From contig NC_059417.1 of assembly GCF_905220565.1 (NCBI RefSeq), forward strand, positions 11,828,518 through 11,892,517: DNA of 64,000 nt, written 5' to 3'. The DNA comes from Melitaea cinxia. Taxonomy: Eukaryota; Arthropoda; Insecta; Lepidoptera; Nymphalidae. The notes below the pieces were generated by a model. It did no database searches. It was not told the DNA's origin and worked only from the letters and a program-made list of their open reading frames with translations. Shown piece after piece: positions 25,965-36,700 of this stretch. Numbering within the stretch: the first letter of the stretch is position 1; every line of letters starts with the position of its first letter. The position numbers and the translations under genes are program-made.

Positions 25965-28900
25965 AACGTCGTAATGTAATACGTAACGAGGTCATTCGTT
26001 CAGTTGATCTCGTATTATTTTCATACCGGGACCCTTATATAAAAATCGATTCTTAAAGAGTAAACTCCAAAATGAATTCTTAAATGTTTTGCTGAGTCCA
26101 AATCTTGAAAACAACGGGATCAATTCGGCTACATTTTTTTTAGGTTTCCAATATTTTGTATAAGTTTCTTATGAAATGATTATAATTAAAAAAATTTGAT
26201 GATTTAAATTTTGATGTACTGTGTGGCTACGGTACTAAAGAATATAGCCACCCCCTCTCTTCCCGTGGGTGTCGTAAGAGGCGACTAAGGGATAACAAGG
26301 TTCCACAACCACCTTGGAACTTAAGAAGCCGACCGGTGGCGGGATAACCAACCAACTGCTGGCTTTGAAATACACAGGCCGAAGACGGGCAGCAGCGTCT
26401 TCGGTGCGACAAAGCCAGCCCTGCGGTCACCAACCCGCCTGCCCAGCGTGGTGACTATGGGCAAAACACATGAGTTCACGCTATTTTTGGCGTAAACTTG
26501 TGGAGGCTTATGTCCAGCAGTGGACTGTATAGGCTGTAATGATGGTGATGATGATGATGATTTAAAGTTCACAAGTTTGACAGTTAACAAGACACGACAC
26601 ATCAACAGACATTCAGAGGTCAATTAGGTCCTAAATAATAGTGTTTATATATACAGAGTGGGGATGACAATACGACAAAAATTGATAACACAGGTAATAC
26701 TAGTTTATAGGAGTATTTCAAAACCATCAAAAAAGTTCTAACGTCAAAATCAAAAAAATGATTTTTTCAAACAAACTAAATAAGAAAAATATAATAAAAT
26801 TATACTACAACATGTATGACTATAGGTTCACTGACCTGTTATGACGCGCGGTGACACAACGAACTACTACGAACTAGGTACGTTGGTTTGTTTGGTCGGT
26901 CATTGTAGGTTACTAAATTTTTAAATTCTATCTAAAATAATTATCTTCTTATAATTTAATTCATTAATTTTGACATGATGTCGCCATTAGTGGCCATATT
27001 TTTTAATTTATTAAAAGGTCTAATAATTCTATTTTTTAACTCATCAACTGTATTTACGTCTGTTGAGTACAAGTAGTTTGTTACAAGACTTCACAGAAAA
27101 TGCGGGATTAAGCATTGATCTTCCCGTATCCTCTGAAAAGCATTTGAAATAGTGCGGCCATCGGTTGGACAAATACGGGTGTTCCCATATCTCTCCCGGT
27201 ACTTCTGTATTGCTAAATTAGCCTTGCCGTGGCATTCTCCGTAAACAAAAATCATGTACTCCGAAGCTGTGTAATTATAACGTGGCATTGTAAATAAAAT
27301 AAAAACTATTCTTACTATTAACACTAGCGCATAATTTCGCACAATTCACCTAATAACTATTAAACTAGGCATTTATTCTACGTTAATGTTCTTGTCACTA
27401 TAGAAATAAAGCGTTAACATATCGCACAATCCCTCCAAGTCTTTCGAGATAATCCAATAATTAATTAAAACGAACAAAACTCGTGCGCATATGTAGAAAA
27501 TTGACAAATCAACGCGTATGACATCAAGAAACATGAGTACCTAAATAAACGGCACAGAGACCACTGGCCGCTTGTCGCGTACGCGGCAACTCAGGGAAAA
27601 ACTAAAAACAGGTTATAACATGTTTTGTTTACGCTAGCCTACGCACCAGGGCTGACAGATGTACGATTTTAATCGATACGATTTTTTTTTTAATTTTTAC
27701 TCATGTACGATCGCTAGACTAAAATCATACGCAAAATGTACGATTTTTATATTCCTATTACCTGGAAGCATTTCATAATTAAAGAAACAACATTCACCGG
27801 CAAGCTTGAATTTCGTTAAGTTGCCTTACTTGAATGAACCTACCACTTTTATATGAATGAGGACTCTTTGAAAAATCATATAAAGGCTGTATTTGTTTGC
27901 TTTCTAATGAAACTTATAATTTATCTTGTGGTAATAATTGCGACTTAAAAAAAAATACATTTTGAAATAAAAAACAATTTGAAAATTATAAAACACTGGC
28001 TCAATTTGCTTTAAATTTGTTATGTTTTCCCCATTACAGTGCAATCTGTAATGTGAACGAGAATTCAGCGAAGTTAATTTAATCAGAACAAAACTTAGAA
28101 ACAGTTTATCCAATGATACCCTTAAGGGCACATTATTAGCCTAGCAATTAATAAGAAGAAACGAAAATGATACGAATTTTAAGCCAACAAATTCTTTTGT
28201 TAAAAAATATGACCACAGAAAATTTTGTATGAGTGTGACAAATTTTTCTAGCAGCCCTGGCACAGCCAGTTGTCCTTTACACCGTTAGACGTTCTCAGGG
28301 TCATTGCAACACACGTGCCACGTTGATTGTTTTTTTCAGCTGTTGCAAGATTTAATATTTTAATGTAATAACGTGGTATTTTATTATTAATAATTGTTGT
28401 TATTGTTATTTGTTGTCTTTATCGCATTTGTTGAACTGCTCGAGCAAGTTTCGCGAATATTTTGATCTTGAAATAAATATAGTCAATGAAATACTTAAAT
28501 TTATTAAATATTGTTGATATGCCATGTGTGCTCCCCGTGATATTACCTACTTGCAAAAACTATGTTAGATTCAGAATTTAGATTTTCAGAATTTAAAATT
28601 TAAGCATTAAAAGAAACAATAAATTTTTAAAAAACAAACAATTATAAAAACAAAATTATTAGAATCATACTGAATATTAAAACTATTTAACAAATGTTTT
28701 TAATATGTCTTAACACAACACTGACCTACCAAAATAGATAACAATTTTGCACGTTTTTAAATTACGCGTACGCGTAATATTATGTTTGTACCGATCGCGC
28801 TCAAAGGGTCGTTAACCTGCGGGTGACCGTTTATTAATGTTATACAACACGTAGTAATTTTAAAAAATGAAAAATCATATTTTTTGACTAAACTACTGGA

Positions 28901-29156
28901 TGTATTTTATTGATTTTTTGTATGTGGGCTTGGAATATCATTACATATACGATGTCAAAGTTATTGTCGTATTGTCATCCCCACCCTGTATAAGAAGTAA
29001 ATAATTTAATTTATTCGTTCACAGATCCAAGAGTGGCTTGACAAGTTGTCAGAAATGTCCGCCTCCGATGAACTATCAGAGAGTCAAGTGAGACAGCTCG
29101 TGTTCGACTTGGAGTCATCGTACGGCGCCTTTAATAAATTCCTACACAAGGATTGA
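21415..29156 (+). CDS. Vps28: VPS28, ESCRT-I subunit (six coding exons)
   Basis: The product is the VPS28 subunit of ESCRT-I, which with TSG101/VPS23 and VPS37 sorts ubiquitinated cargo into multivesicular bodies on endosomes. Coding exons: 21415-21421, 21502-21562, 22034-22229, 23160-23261, 23807-23941, 29025-29156. All introns are GT-AG and phases agree, giving 210 residues (human VPS28 is about 221). Family blocks seen include RPELYEEVKLYRNARERE and EYTAACSRLLVQYRVAF in the N-terminal core, DKLRLELRAMD, and SASDELSESQVRQLVFDLES in the C-terminal four-helix domain that recruits ESCRT-II. The first exon carries only ATG plus four bases; the start is supported by an in-phase splice (G|AT) and by family length. 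Intron 5 (5.1 kb) is filled with transposons. No broken codons were seen. Identity is very secure. Confidence 0.97.
21885..21990 (-). repeat. SINE tail fragment in VPS28 intron 2
   Basis: Reverse of the cagtagtgggatattacaggc-type tail (here cagcctgtagcgtgaaactg). Confidence 0.45.
22403..22712 (-). repeat. accgacttc-family element in VPS28 intron 3
   Basis: Reads ttgctcacaaaaaaaaaaac to ttttgaagtcagtt, reverse orientation, with the cctcaatttctctagg block seen also at 43.9 kb. Confidence 0.55.
23501..23652 (+). mobile_element. Short Helitron-like element in VPS28 intron 4
   Basis: Starts TCTATATAATATAAAAATGA and ends CAGGGTACAGCTAG; 152 bp and non-coding. It sits within the intron without touching splice sites. 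Confidence 0.6.
24136..25105 (-). mobile_element. 5'-truncated LINE fragment in VPS28 intron 5
   Basis: On - an open frame (25101-24343) encodes the C-terminal part of a LINE reverse transcriptase: NKCYTMTSGR, IKDLGVVFDAKLTFHDH, ALVRSKLETSACVWNPYH and a long tail. The palm and the FADD/YADD motif are absent. The 3'UTR (24342-24150) ends in an AAATAAATAAAT-type tail. The family is Jockey or CR1-like. Confidence 0.8.
24343..25101 (-). pseudogene. LINE RT C-terminal fragment
   Basis: A 252-codon frame inside the truncated LINE, with no catalytic residues left. The motif DLGVVFDAKLTF is the conserved segment just after the RT active site. It is a remnant, not a host gene. Confidence 0.78.
25320..25500. 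repeat. Interspersed repeat in VPS28 intron 5
   Basis: Contains gccaaatttgaagtaaatcc and catacatacagacaaacaga, a block common in lepidopteran introns. Class unknown. Confidence 0.4.
25914..25960. repeat. (AT)n microsatellite in VPS28 intron 5
   Basis: A run of AT dinucleotides of about 46 bp. Confidence 0.9.
26222..26560 (+). repeat. Interspersed LINE/SINE 3'-end repeat with TGATGA tail
   Basis: Runs from gtgtggctacggtactaaag to ggctgtaatgatggtgatga; includes gtcgtaagaggcgactaagg. Copies: 35142-35470 (-), 36127-36301 (-), 36450-36628 (mixed), 44436-44745 (+), 45383-45710 (+). Several ORFs in it are repeat artefacts. Confidence 0.65.
27091..27288 (-). pseudogene. DUF4817-like helix-turn-helix N-terminus of a transposase
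   Basis: From the ATG at 27288 the frame reads MPRYNYTASEYMIFVYGE and later RERYGNTRICPTDGRTI and NAFQRIRED, matching the insect DUF4817 domain found at the start of many mariner-like proteins. A stop comes about 66 codons in. The rest of the transposase is missing or decayed. Confidence 0.65.
27647..28259. mobile_element. Possible hAT-like MITE within the mariner-type element
   Basis: Inverted cagggctg (27647-27654) and cagccctg (28252-28259) enclose 613 bp of non-coding AT-rich DNA. CAGGG-starting ends suit hAT elements, but only eight bases pair well and no 8-bp duplication is seen. Weak call. Confidence 0.25.
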
Positions 29157-29290
29157 ATGGGTACATCTATTTAGTTTACTTTATTTTAAATCCTTATCAT
29201 TCTTATGTTAATGAGAAAGTTTCTCGGGACTAATAGATGTTTGTAATCTTTCACACAAAAACTATTGAATTGATAGTGATGAACTTTTAC

Positions 29291-29502
29291 TAGCCCGTCG
29301 GCGCAGTTTGTAGTGACCCTGCTCTATGTTCCGCAGGCTTCGTATTAAATTCCCGCCCGAGCCTGGGTGTAATATTTGTATTTATATAAAAATATATTTA
29401 CCTTTAACAGTTGGCTGTTACCTATAACAAACATTAAGTCGCTTACCCCAGGAACAGCTACATCGACCGTGTGTGTGTGTGTGTGCTATAAGATATTTAT
29501 TT
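29291..29502 (+). repeat. tRNA-headed SINE (cccgt-ggcgcag family)
   Basis: Starts tagcccgtcggcgcagtttg and ends in a GT-rich tail after gaacagctacatcgaccg. Confidence 0.65.
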
Positions 29503-29794
29503 ATTATGGATTTAATGAAACTTGTTACAATATGCGACGCACAAATTGAACACTAACCTCGAGTCCTTGTGTTTGGTCTCAGTCGACCTGTCCCCTCCAG
29601 CTGCGCACTCGCTTGTGGCGCCCTCGAGTACAGTCGCGAACGAAACTTTTGACTTGTTTGACCATTTTAATATCGGCTCTTAATACTGCCCTTTTGTAAC
29701 AGTACTAAGATGTATAGATAGGAAAACCTATTACTGGCCTTATTATTAAAAAATAAAAATCATCATATCAAAAATTTCGCTCGAGCGGGTACAT

Positions 29795-29867
29795 CGTTCC
29801 ATAGCTTAATTGGCTAGAGCGCCGACACGGTCAGTCGGAGAAGCGGGTTCGAATCCCGCTGGAGCGG
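29795..29867 (+). tRNA. tRNA-like cloverleaf, copy 1 (atypical, possibly SINE-derived)
   Basis: A full cloverleaf can be drawn: a 7-bp acceptor stem (cgttcca with tggagcg, one G-T), a D arm with A box tagcttaattgg, an anticodon stem ccgac/gtcgg, and a T arm gcggg-ttcgaat-cccgc. The loop acggtca would give anticodon GGT (Thr), but position 33 is C instead of the invariant T. Flanking DNA (atatcaaaaattt ... aatttttgatat) forms an outer inverted repeat. A second copy exists at 32743-32815. It is either a decayed tRNA or the head of a SINE. Confidence 0.4.
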
Positions 29868-30694
29868 TCAATTTTTGATATGATATTCAAAAATGTTTAG
29901 AATTCCTAATGTGTGGGTAACACAAAAATAAAATCGTACATATTGTTAATATTATGTTAAATGTCATATATATACGAATTGTAACGCTGTTGGTTTTCGA
30001 ATAAAAAAATTTTAAAAAAAATAAAAAAGTAAAAAAAATAAAAAATAAAAAATAAAAAAAATAAAAAAAAATTTTGCTCAAAGCTTACTTTTGTGTCAAA
30101 GTAATGCGTCAACCTTTTCTTTACGTGGGGAAAATCCTCACTGATACCCCTCCAGCGCGGGGGCACCAGAGAGGTTATGTCAGACTTTTACTGACCGAAA
30201 ACCACCACGTGTGAGCAGTCGTCCGCTTGGGTGGGGCGAGGTCGCGCTAGCATTCGCCACCTCGCCCCGCTAAAATAATACCTCAACCTCGGCCAGATTT
30301 AAAGAGACAAGAGAGAAAAATGATATTTGATATCGTTACACGTTTTTCAAAAGAAAATAATATAGCCGAGAATTTCTTTATGATTATTACACGATGTAAT
30401 TATTCATTTGCTGACAAACATGTAGTATATATATATTTTATAATATATTTTGAAATTCGCGGGCGACGGCAGAGATTCGTGAAGCATTCGCCTTAGCACT
30501 TTTGTCTACAATAGTATCTGCGCAAATGTCAGCCATTTTTGTTCAACTTATGTGCCGCGACCTAAACGTAGGTAGCTGAAGACCCAAAACGACACACATT
30601 CGCTATATTTTATTCAAAAATTACAATTTAATCGGAAGTTATGCAAGAGAAACCGCTCAGCTCAGTTCAGTTGTATATTTCAATATGTTTTATT

Positions 30695-31008
30695 TACGCT
30701 TCAGCCTGTAATATCCCACTGCTGGACATAGGCCTCTCTCCATAGAAGGATCAGAGTTTAATCGGCGAAATAATTGGCGGATATATTCCCTACTATGAGT
30801 AGCGATCGTTATCAGGTGTACACGATAACAACCGGGACCGACGGGTTAACGTGCTCTCCGAGGCACGGTGGGGAGACCCACAACGACTGCGCAAACACCC
30901 AGACACGGCAAACTTCTGTACGGCCAACACAAATGTTTGTCATGTGCGGGGATCGAACCCACAACCGTCCGTGTCGTGACCGTTGCGCCAACGTGTCGTC
31001 GATATACA
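30695..31008 (-). repeat. Complete SINE: tRNA head, body and tail
   Basis: On - it begins acgacacgttggcgcaacgg with B box gggttcgatccc, then a body with gtcggtcccggttgttatcg and a tail ending ggatattacaggctg. Its body and tail match 752-945. Confidence 0.65.
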
Positions 31009-31037
31009 TAGAATAATAAAACTGTTTTTCTTTTCAG

Positions 31038-31195
31038 ATAAAGATGCATTGGACGCGCTAAGTCATTGTTATATCTGATTTATATTTAACGTCACTATAT
31101 ACTGTAATATTATAAGAATATATTATTTATAAGACTTTTTAATGTTAAATAGTTATTATTATGTACTAATAAATATTCTAGACAATAATTTTTGT
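31038..31195 (+). other. Possible VPS28 3'UTR exon and polyadenylation region
   Basis: A good pyrimidine tract and acceptor (ttttcttttcag) precede 31038, and AATAAA follows at about 31171. A donor-like g|gtacat lies four bases after the VPS28 stop (29156). Together these suggest a 3'UTR intron of about 1.9 kb, itself containing two SINEs and a tRNA-like element. The alternative is that the VPS28 transcript simply ends nearer 29.2 kb and this acceptor is fortuitous. Confidence 0.35.
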
Positions 31196-31199
31196 CTTT

Positions 31200-32075
31200 T
31201 TTTTTAAATATAAAACCTTACTTACATGCTACTAATAGGCCTCAATTTATTCTCATTATGAGTAAATTTACTAACAAAAAGCCCTAATGAATAGTAATTA
31301 TTACAAATGAATAATATATTTTATTGATATCGATAAACCAAGATATTAAACTTTTTTATTTTTATAAATCACAATAAAAGATATATTATCCAGTAATAGA
31401 AATAGGCTATAAAACCTTACGATAACCTAGTAAAACCTATGAAATCACAATAATAAAATATATCGTTGTAAACGACTTCCATCAACGTACGCGCTATCGT
31501 AGAAATAATTAAAATTTTAATAATTTTTCCATTATTAACTTTACTATGAATATCTATAAAACGTAGCCAACGTTCGAAACAGTATGGAAACGTTTATAAA
31601 TTATTCAGGATATTTCAATATAATAACCTTTTTTTTTACCCAGAGGAAATCCCTAACGGAAGCCTCCAGCCCGAGGGAAGCTGGAGGGTATGTCCGATTC
31701 GCACGGACCAAAACCTCTGGGGTGTTCCTTCGACACATCGCGATACCGCTAGCGGTTGCCTTAAAAGCTCGACGCGATTAGTAACTCCTGAGAGGCTCCC
31801 TCAAATTCAGCATAATAACCCTTCTTCTGTTATAAACTATCTGACACGGCGAATTTTGTACCGCCATCTTTTTTTACTGAAAACATTTTTTTTTTTTTCA
31901 TTTTTGCAAACCATGCCAGTCCTGACAATTACTAAAATAAAATACCTATGTGCGCACGTAAGAAGTTATACTTCATTGGCTAGCTAACTTCACGTTGCTA
32001 ACTTCTTCGTTGACTAGCTAACTTCAAGGGTGTCGTTTATTTGTACCGCTGTTCGCGCGCATCGATTTTTTTTTA
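31200..32075. other. Intergenic, with a GC-rich unclassified repeat
   Basis: AT-rich, apart from about 31645-31810 (ccctaacggaagcctccagc ... gcgattagtaactcctgag), which resembles the GC-rich part of a retroelement but has no usable frame. A distant similarity in layout is seen at 30095-30290. Confidence 0.4.
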
Positions 32076-32079
32076 TATT

Positions 32080-32296
32080 ACTAGGTCGGCAAACAAGCGT
32101 ACGACTCATCTGATGGTAAGCGATTACCGTAGCTTATAGACGCCTGCAACACCAGAAGCATCGCAAGCGCGTTACCGACCCAATCCCCAATCCCCCCAGG
32201 AGCTCTGGTCACCTTACTCACCAACAGGAACACAATACTGCTTGAAAACAGTATTATTTTGCTGTGATCTTCTGTAAGGTCGAGGTACTACCTCAG
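32080..32296 (-). repeat. SINE-like repeat (same family as 11622)
   Basis: Reverse copy: actaggtcggcaaacaagcg, gatggtaagcgattaccgta, gttaccgacccaatccccaa. Confidence 0.6.
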
Positions 32297-32489
32297 TCAG
32301 GCTGCTCCATATTTTGAGCAGGACATTCCTGCTGTGCACACCTCAGTTAATCGTAAAAATTTACTCTCATAATTTTTCCTTAAAGTGCCAAAAGAAGTAT
32401 AACTTCAAAAAGAATTATCATATTTGGTGCATTCGTACAGAAGTTATGTGTACAGTTTTCAGCGATTCTTATTTATATAGAAGAGTTGA

Positions 32490-32890
32490 ATTCTTATTTA
32501 TATAGAAGAATTTTTGATATGATATTCAAAAATGTTTAGAATTCCTAATGTGGGTAACACAAAAATAAAATCTTAGATATTAAAAATAGCACGGTGTCGT
32601 CTCCTGTCAAAGATTTTCATTGTAATATGAAACTTTGAATAGTTACGGGTTTCTGTAAAGAGCTCACTATAGACGGCGCCACGGTTCGCTTAAACCGAAA
32701 TTAAAAAGTATCATATCGAAAATTTCGCTCGAGCGGGTGCATCGTTCCATAGCTTAATTGGCTAGAGCGCCGACACGGTACGTCGGAGACGCGGGTTCGA
32801 ACCCCGCTGGAGCGGTCAATTTTTGATATGATATTCAAAAATGTTTAGAATTCCTAATGTGGGTAACACAAAAATAAAATCTTAGATATT
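32490..32890 (+). mobile_element. SINE-like unit containing the tRNA-like sequence
   Basis: Flanked by direct repeats agaagagttga at 32479-32489 and 32891-32901. Inside are a first tail block (gatatgatattcaaaaatg ... aaaataaaatcttagata, from about 32515), a spacer, the tRNA-like head and a second tail block (from about 32825). The same tail follows the tRNA-like copy at 29.87 kb. The layout suggests a dimeric SINE. Confidence 0.5.
32743..32815 (+). tRNA. tRNA-like cloverleaf, copy 2
   Basis: Same acceptor, D, anticodon and T stems as 29795-29867; the anticodon loop reads acggtac and still has C at position 33. It lies inside a 400-bp unit with an 11-bp flanking direct repeat, which favours a retroposed element over a resident tRNA gene. 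Confidence 0.38.
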
Positions 32891-33055
32891 AGAAGAGTTG
32901 ATTTAAAAAATGTTAAAGGATATTTCGCCACATTGATTGGGTTATTTCTGGATTACTAAATCTACATCAAGTATTATTCAGAATAGAATTTCCGACGTAA
33001 CTTTGTATATTATATAGTGTCATATACCGGGAGGACAGTACAAATAATAAATAAA

Positions 33056-33213
33056 TAAACGCCTCAGACTCAACAGCCCCCAGTAGGATTTTGTCCTGTG
33101 TCAGGAGTTCGGAAATACAATACGCTCAGACCACTTCCGTCGTGTGCGGAGATCGAACCCGCGACCGCCAGCGCAAAAGTCAGTATTGCGACCGCTGTGC
33201 CAACGCGTCCTCA
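33056..33213 (-). repeat. tRNA-headed SINE, reverse
   Basis: Head read on - is gaggacgcgttggcacagcg with B box gggttcgatctc; body cagccccc-agtaggattttg. Lies about 550 bp upstream of the secreted-protein gene start. Confidence 0.6.
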
Positions 33214-33268
33214 AAAAAAGCAGTCACAAGAAATAACAAAAAAAAAATATGAATCCTCAATTATTTTT

Positions 33269-33434
33269 GAAGTAAAACTTCTTTACGTACGCTTGACTTG
33301 TGGAATAAGCTGGTGAATGCGTGACGAGAGGGTTACGAAAAGTGTAATCGAGCGAGCCAAACAGAAGTTGAGAGGGCGATATAAGTTAGAGTTAAGGAAG
33401 TTTTACTTCAGTCGTATGGCCTAAAGCACAGTTT
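33269..33434. repeat. MITE, gaagtaaaacttc family, near the secreted-protein gene promoter
   Basis: Ends gaagtaaaacttctttacgt and gtcgtatggcctaaagcaca. Confidence 0.5.
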
Positions 33435-33767
33435 TTTTTTTTATAAATATATTTTTTCTAAGAAAAAATCATCATCTGCCTGCCCTTATCCCACTTATAT
33501 AGGGTCGGCACAACATGTTTTTCTCTTCCATTCCTCTCTATTATTCGCCACTTCAGCGCTTCCTTCCGACTCCTTTCTTTCTCATATCCTCACTCACACA
33601 ACTCGAAAACTTTACTAAGAAAAAAAAATCCATAAATTATCCAATTTAATAGCAACCCTACTTCAAGTAAATAAATATACATGTCTTACGATTTCCTTAA
33701 TACTTACGAACCGATGTAACGTTATTTTATTTTACTATTTGATATATTTGACGTGAAAATATTTGTG

Positions 33768-36700
33768 ATGAATGTATTAAATAGAGTTGCAGACTTTATA
33801 ATATCAGTATTTGTGTTAATTTGCGTTAAAGAGGTAAAATGTTTGTTCAATTAATTAATTTTTTTATAGTGTCTGTTTGTAATATTAAAATAACCGCTTT
33901 TTACTAAATTCATATGAATGTATATACGGTACATATACCAAAAAAACACTTTTTATAATTTTTGTCTGTGTTTTGATCTCTGAAACGGCTGGACCGATTT
34001 TGACGGGACTTTCACTGGTAGATAGCTGATGTAACAAGGAATAACTAAGGCTACTTCTACATTAGATTTTTTTAATTATTTTATAACGGTGAACTGAACA
34101 GTAACTATTTTGTTAAATTCCACGTGGACGAAGTCGCAGGCATAGCCAGCTAATTAATAAAATCGATTACATAAAATCATCAAATCTCAGCGTTTTTTCG
34201 TACACGACGCGATTGAAGAATTATTAGATACACATATTACTAGTGAAAACCGTTCTTTTGCACGGAGAGGCCTAAACATAAACGTTCGTGTGTTTGATTG
34301 CTGATCGGGAGAGATTTAAGTGGGATATTTGTTCGAATAATTGTTTCTATTGTGGTTGTATTCCTCATTGTGCATCGGAAAACCCTTAAAGTTTTCGGTC
34401 CCGGCAGCTAACTCACATGGCAGAGTAAACTCTTACCGTGTTCTTCTGTATACATGTACATAGATGGACAGAGGCCTATGCCCAGCTGTGGGACGCTACA
34501 GGGTGATTTACTAACGAATGCTGTCATAGTTCATCCCTTTAATTACCTTCTACCTTTATAGGTTTAATCCATTATCATTCCAAATGTTTTGGTCAGTGGT
34601 ACGTTTTGGTTATCAGTGGTGTTAATTTATTTTTTTGGCTCATATCTTCAAATTATAACGAATAGTGTTTTATTTTATTTAGAGCTTTTCAAATGAGTTT
34701 AAAACCATCGACAATAAATACCACCTCGTCACCGAATCCTATGACGTAGCAAAAGAAATCTTCGTCAAAGGTCGGACAAATTACGACAAACTGAAGAACA
34801 CATCCCTACACGTTATGGACACCTTTCTAGAACTCGTGCGCATTATGAACGAGGAAATGGCGAGGGAGTTGAGAAGTGCAGTTATAAAGTTCTATAAAAT
34901 TAAATATTTTCACGATTTTACCAACTATGTGATTAGTTTGGAAGAGGTACGTGTTTTTAATTTATTAGAATACATATATTGTCAGTCTGTTTGAAAATTG
35001 TTACAGATTTTTAGCACACACTACCACTAAAATAATCTAATAAAAAATGAGAATAGTTACCAAACGATCATCTTAGTTACTTAACATTAAGTGATCTCCA
35101 TCACTCTCATACATATATACTTGAACACACCCAAACGCTTCATCATCATTACAGCCTATACAGTCCACTGCTAGACATAGGCCTCCATAAGTTCACGCCA
35201 AAAATATCGTGAACTCATGTGTTTTGCCCATAGTCACCACGCTGGGCAGGCGGGTCGGTGACCGCAGGGCTGGCTTTGTCGCACCGAAGACGCTGCTGCC
35301 CGTCATCGGCCTGTGTATTTCAAAGCCAGCAGTTGGATGGTTATCCCGCCACCGATCGGTTTTTTAAGTTCCAAGGTGGTAGCGGAACTGTGTTATCCGT
35401 TAGTCGCCTCTTACGACGCCCACGGGAAGAGAGGGAGTGGCTATATTCTTTAGTACCGTAGCCACACAGTACGCTTAAAAACGCCAAACGCTTACTAGCT
35501 AAACAATGCATTTTCATTTCTTTTCTTTGACAAGAAGAGAAAAGAGACAATTGACTATCAGATGTATAATAACTCACCATGTACAAAAGTATATTGTTTT
35601 AAAGTTTCAAAAGAAGATTCTTTTGACTAGGCTGATTGAAGTCAAGCATAACCCTATTGGGTTATTAAAAGTTTTTAACACCAATTGTTATTGACATCTA
35701 ATATTACAGTTCATATTACCTCTCACAATTTCTCCGCCAAAAAATATTTGGACCAGATTCCTTGATTCACTGATTCTCCCCAAACCATAACGAATCTATT
35801 TTGTTTCTTTTAAACAAATTTATTATCCTAAATTATAATGTTACCAACACATTCATGCGTACAATTTTAGATGACAGACATTATAGAGCACTGTCTAGCC
35901 GACCCCGTCGAGAAGATAGACAGCATTAAACAACAATTTCACGCAGTTATCAAGAACTTTGAAGATATCCGACATTTTGACACGATTGATAGATGTATGG
36001 ACCAACTGCCAGACGAGGTTGCCACCGCTCATTGTATATTACATCAGGCTGTGCTGTATGTCAATCCTGTATTTATTATAAAAAGATGAATAATGAATAT
36101 TTGTAATTACCTACGTTAGAGAACCTCATCATTACAGCCTATACAGTCCACTGCTGGACATAGGCCTCCACAAGTTTACGCCAAAAATAGCGTGAACTCA
36201 TGTGTTTTGCCCATAGTCACCACGCTGGGCAGGCGGGTTGGTGACCGCAGTACTGGCTTTGTCGCACCGAAGACGCTGCTGCCCGTCTTCGGCCTGTGTA
36301 TATAAAAGACAAATGCAATATTTATATGAAATCAATTTCATATACATAAATCAAACGATGATGTGTAGACAAGGTGCACTGTTACGTGAAATATAGTTGT
36401 TGGATACAATATAGAGTTGGCGACAACAAACCGCACTGTGAGGTGGTCACCCGTCTTCGGCCAGTGTATTTCAAAGCCAGCAGTTGGATGGTTATGTACT
36501 GTGTGGCTACGGTACCAAAGAATATAGCCACCCCCTCTCTTCCCGTGGGTGTCGTAAGAGGCGACAAAGGGATAACACCATACCGCTACAACCTTGGAAC
36601 TTAAAAAGCCGACTGGTGGCGAGATAGAGAAACTACTTGCAATATATTTTGCGTTGAACTCGTGGGAAAAAAAATAGCTATATCTTGAAGGCTTATAATA

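Larger units (their letters stand above)
26654..28988 (-). mobile_element. Tc1/mariner-type DNA transposon remnant in VPS28 intron 5
   Basis: 25-bp terminal inverted repeats (one mismatch) at 26654-26678 and 28964-28988 begin CAG(A/G)GTGGGGATGACAA. TA dinucleotides flank both ends (26652-26653, 28989-28990), as expected for this superfamily. It contains the start of a DUF4817-type gene on -, but no complete DDE/D catalytic domain was seen. Much of 27.3-28.9 kb is unexplained AT-rich filler, possibly with another insertion. Confidence 0.7.

Noticed and set aside
26227..26623. Open frames on - (68 and 100 codons)
   Set aside because: They are translations of the TGATGA-tailed interspersed repeat; the same peptides recur at 35.3, 44.5 and 45.5 kb.
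30812..31049. Frames of 65-80 codons on both strands
   Set aside because: All are within a tRNA-headed SINE.
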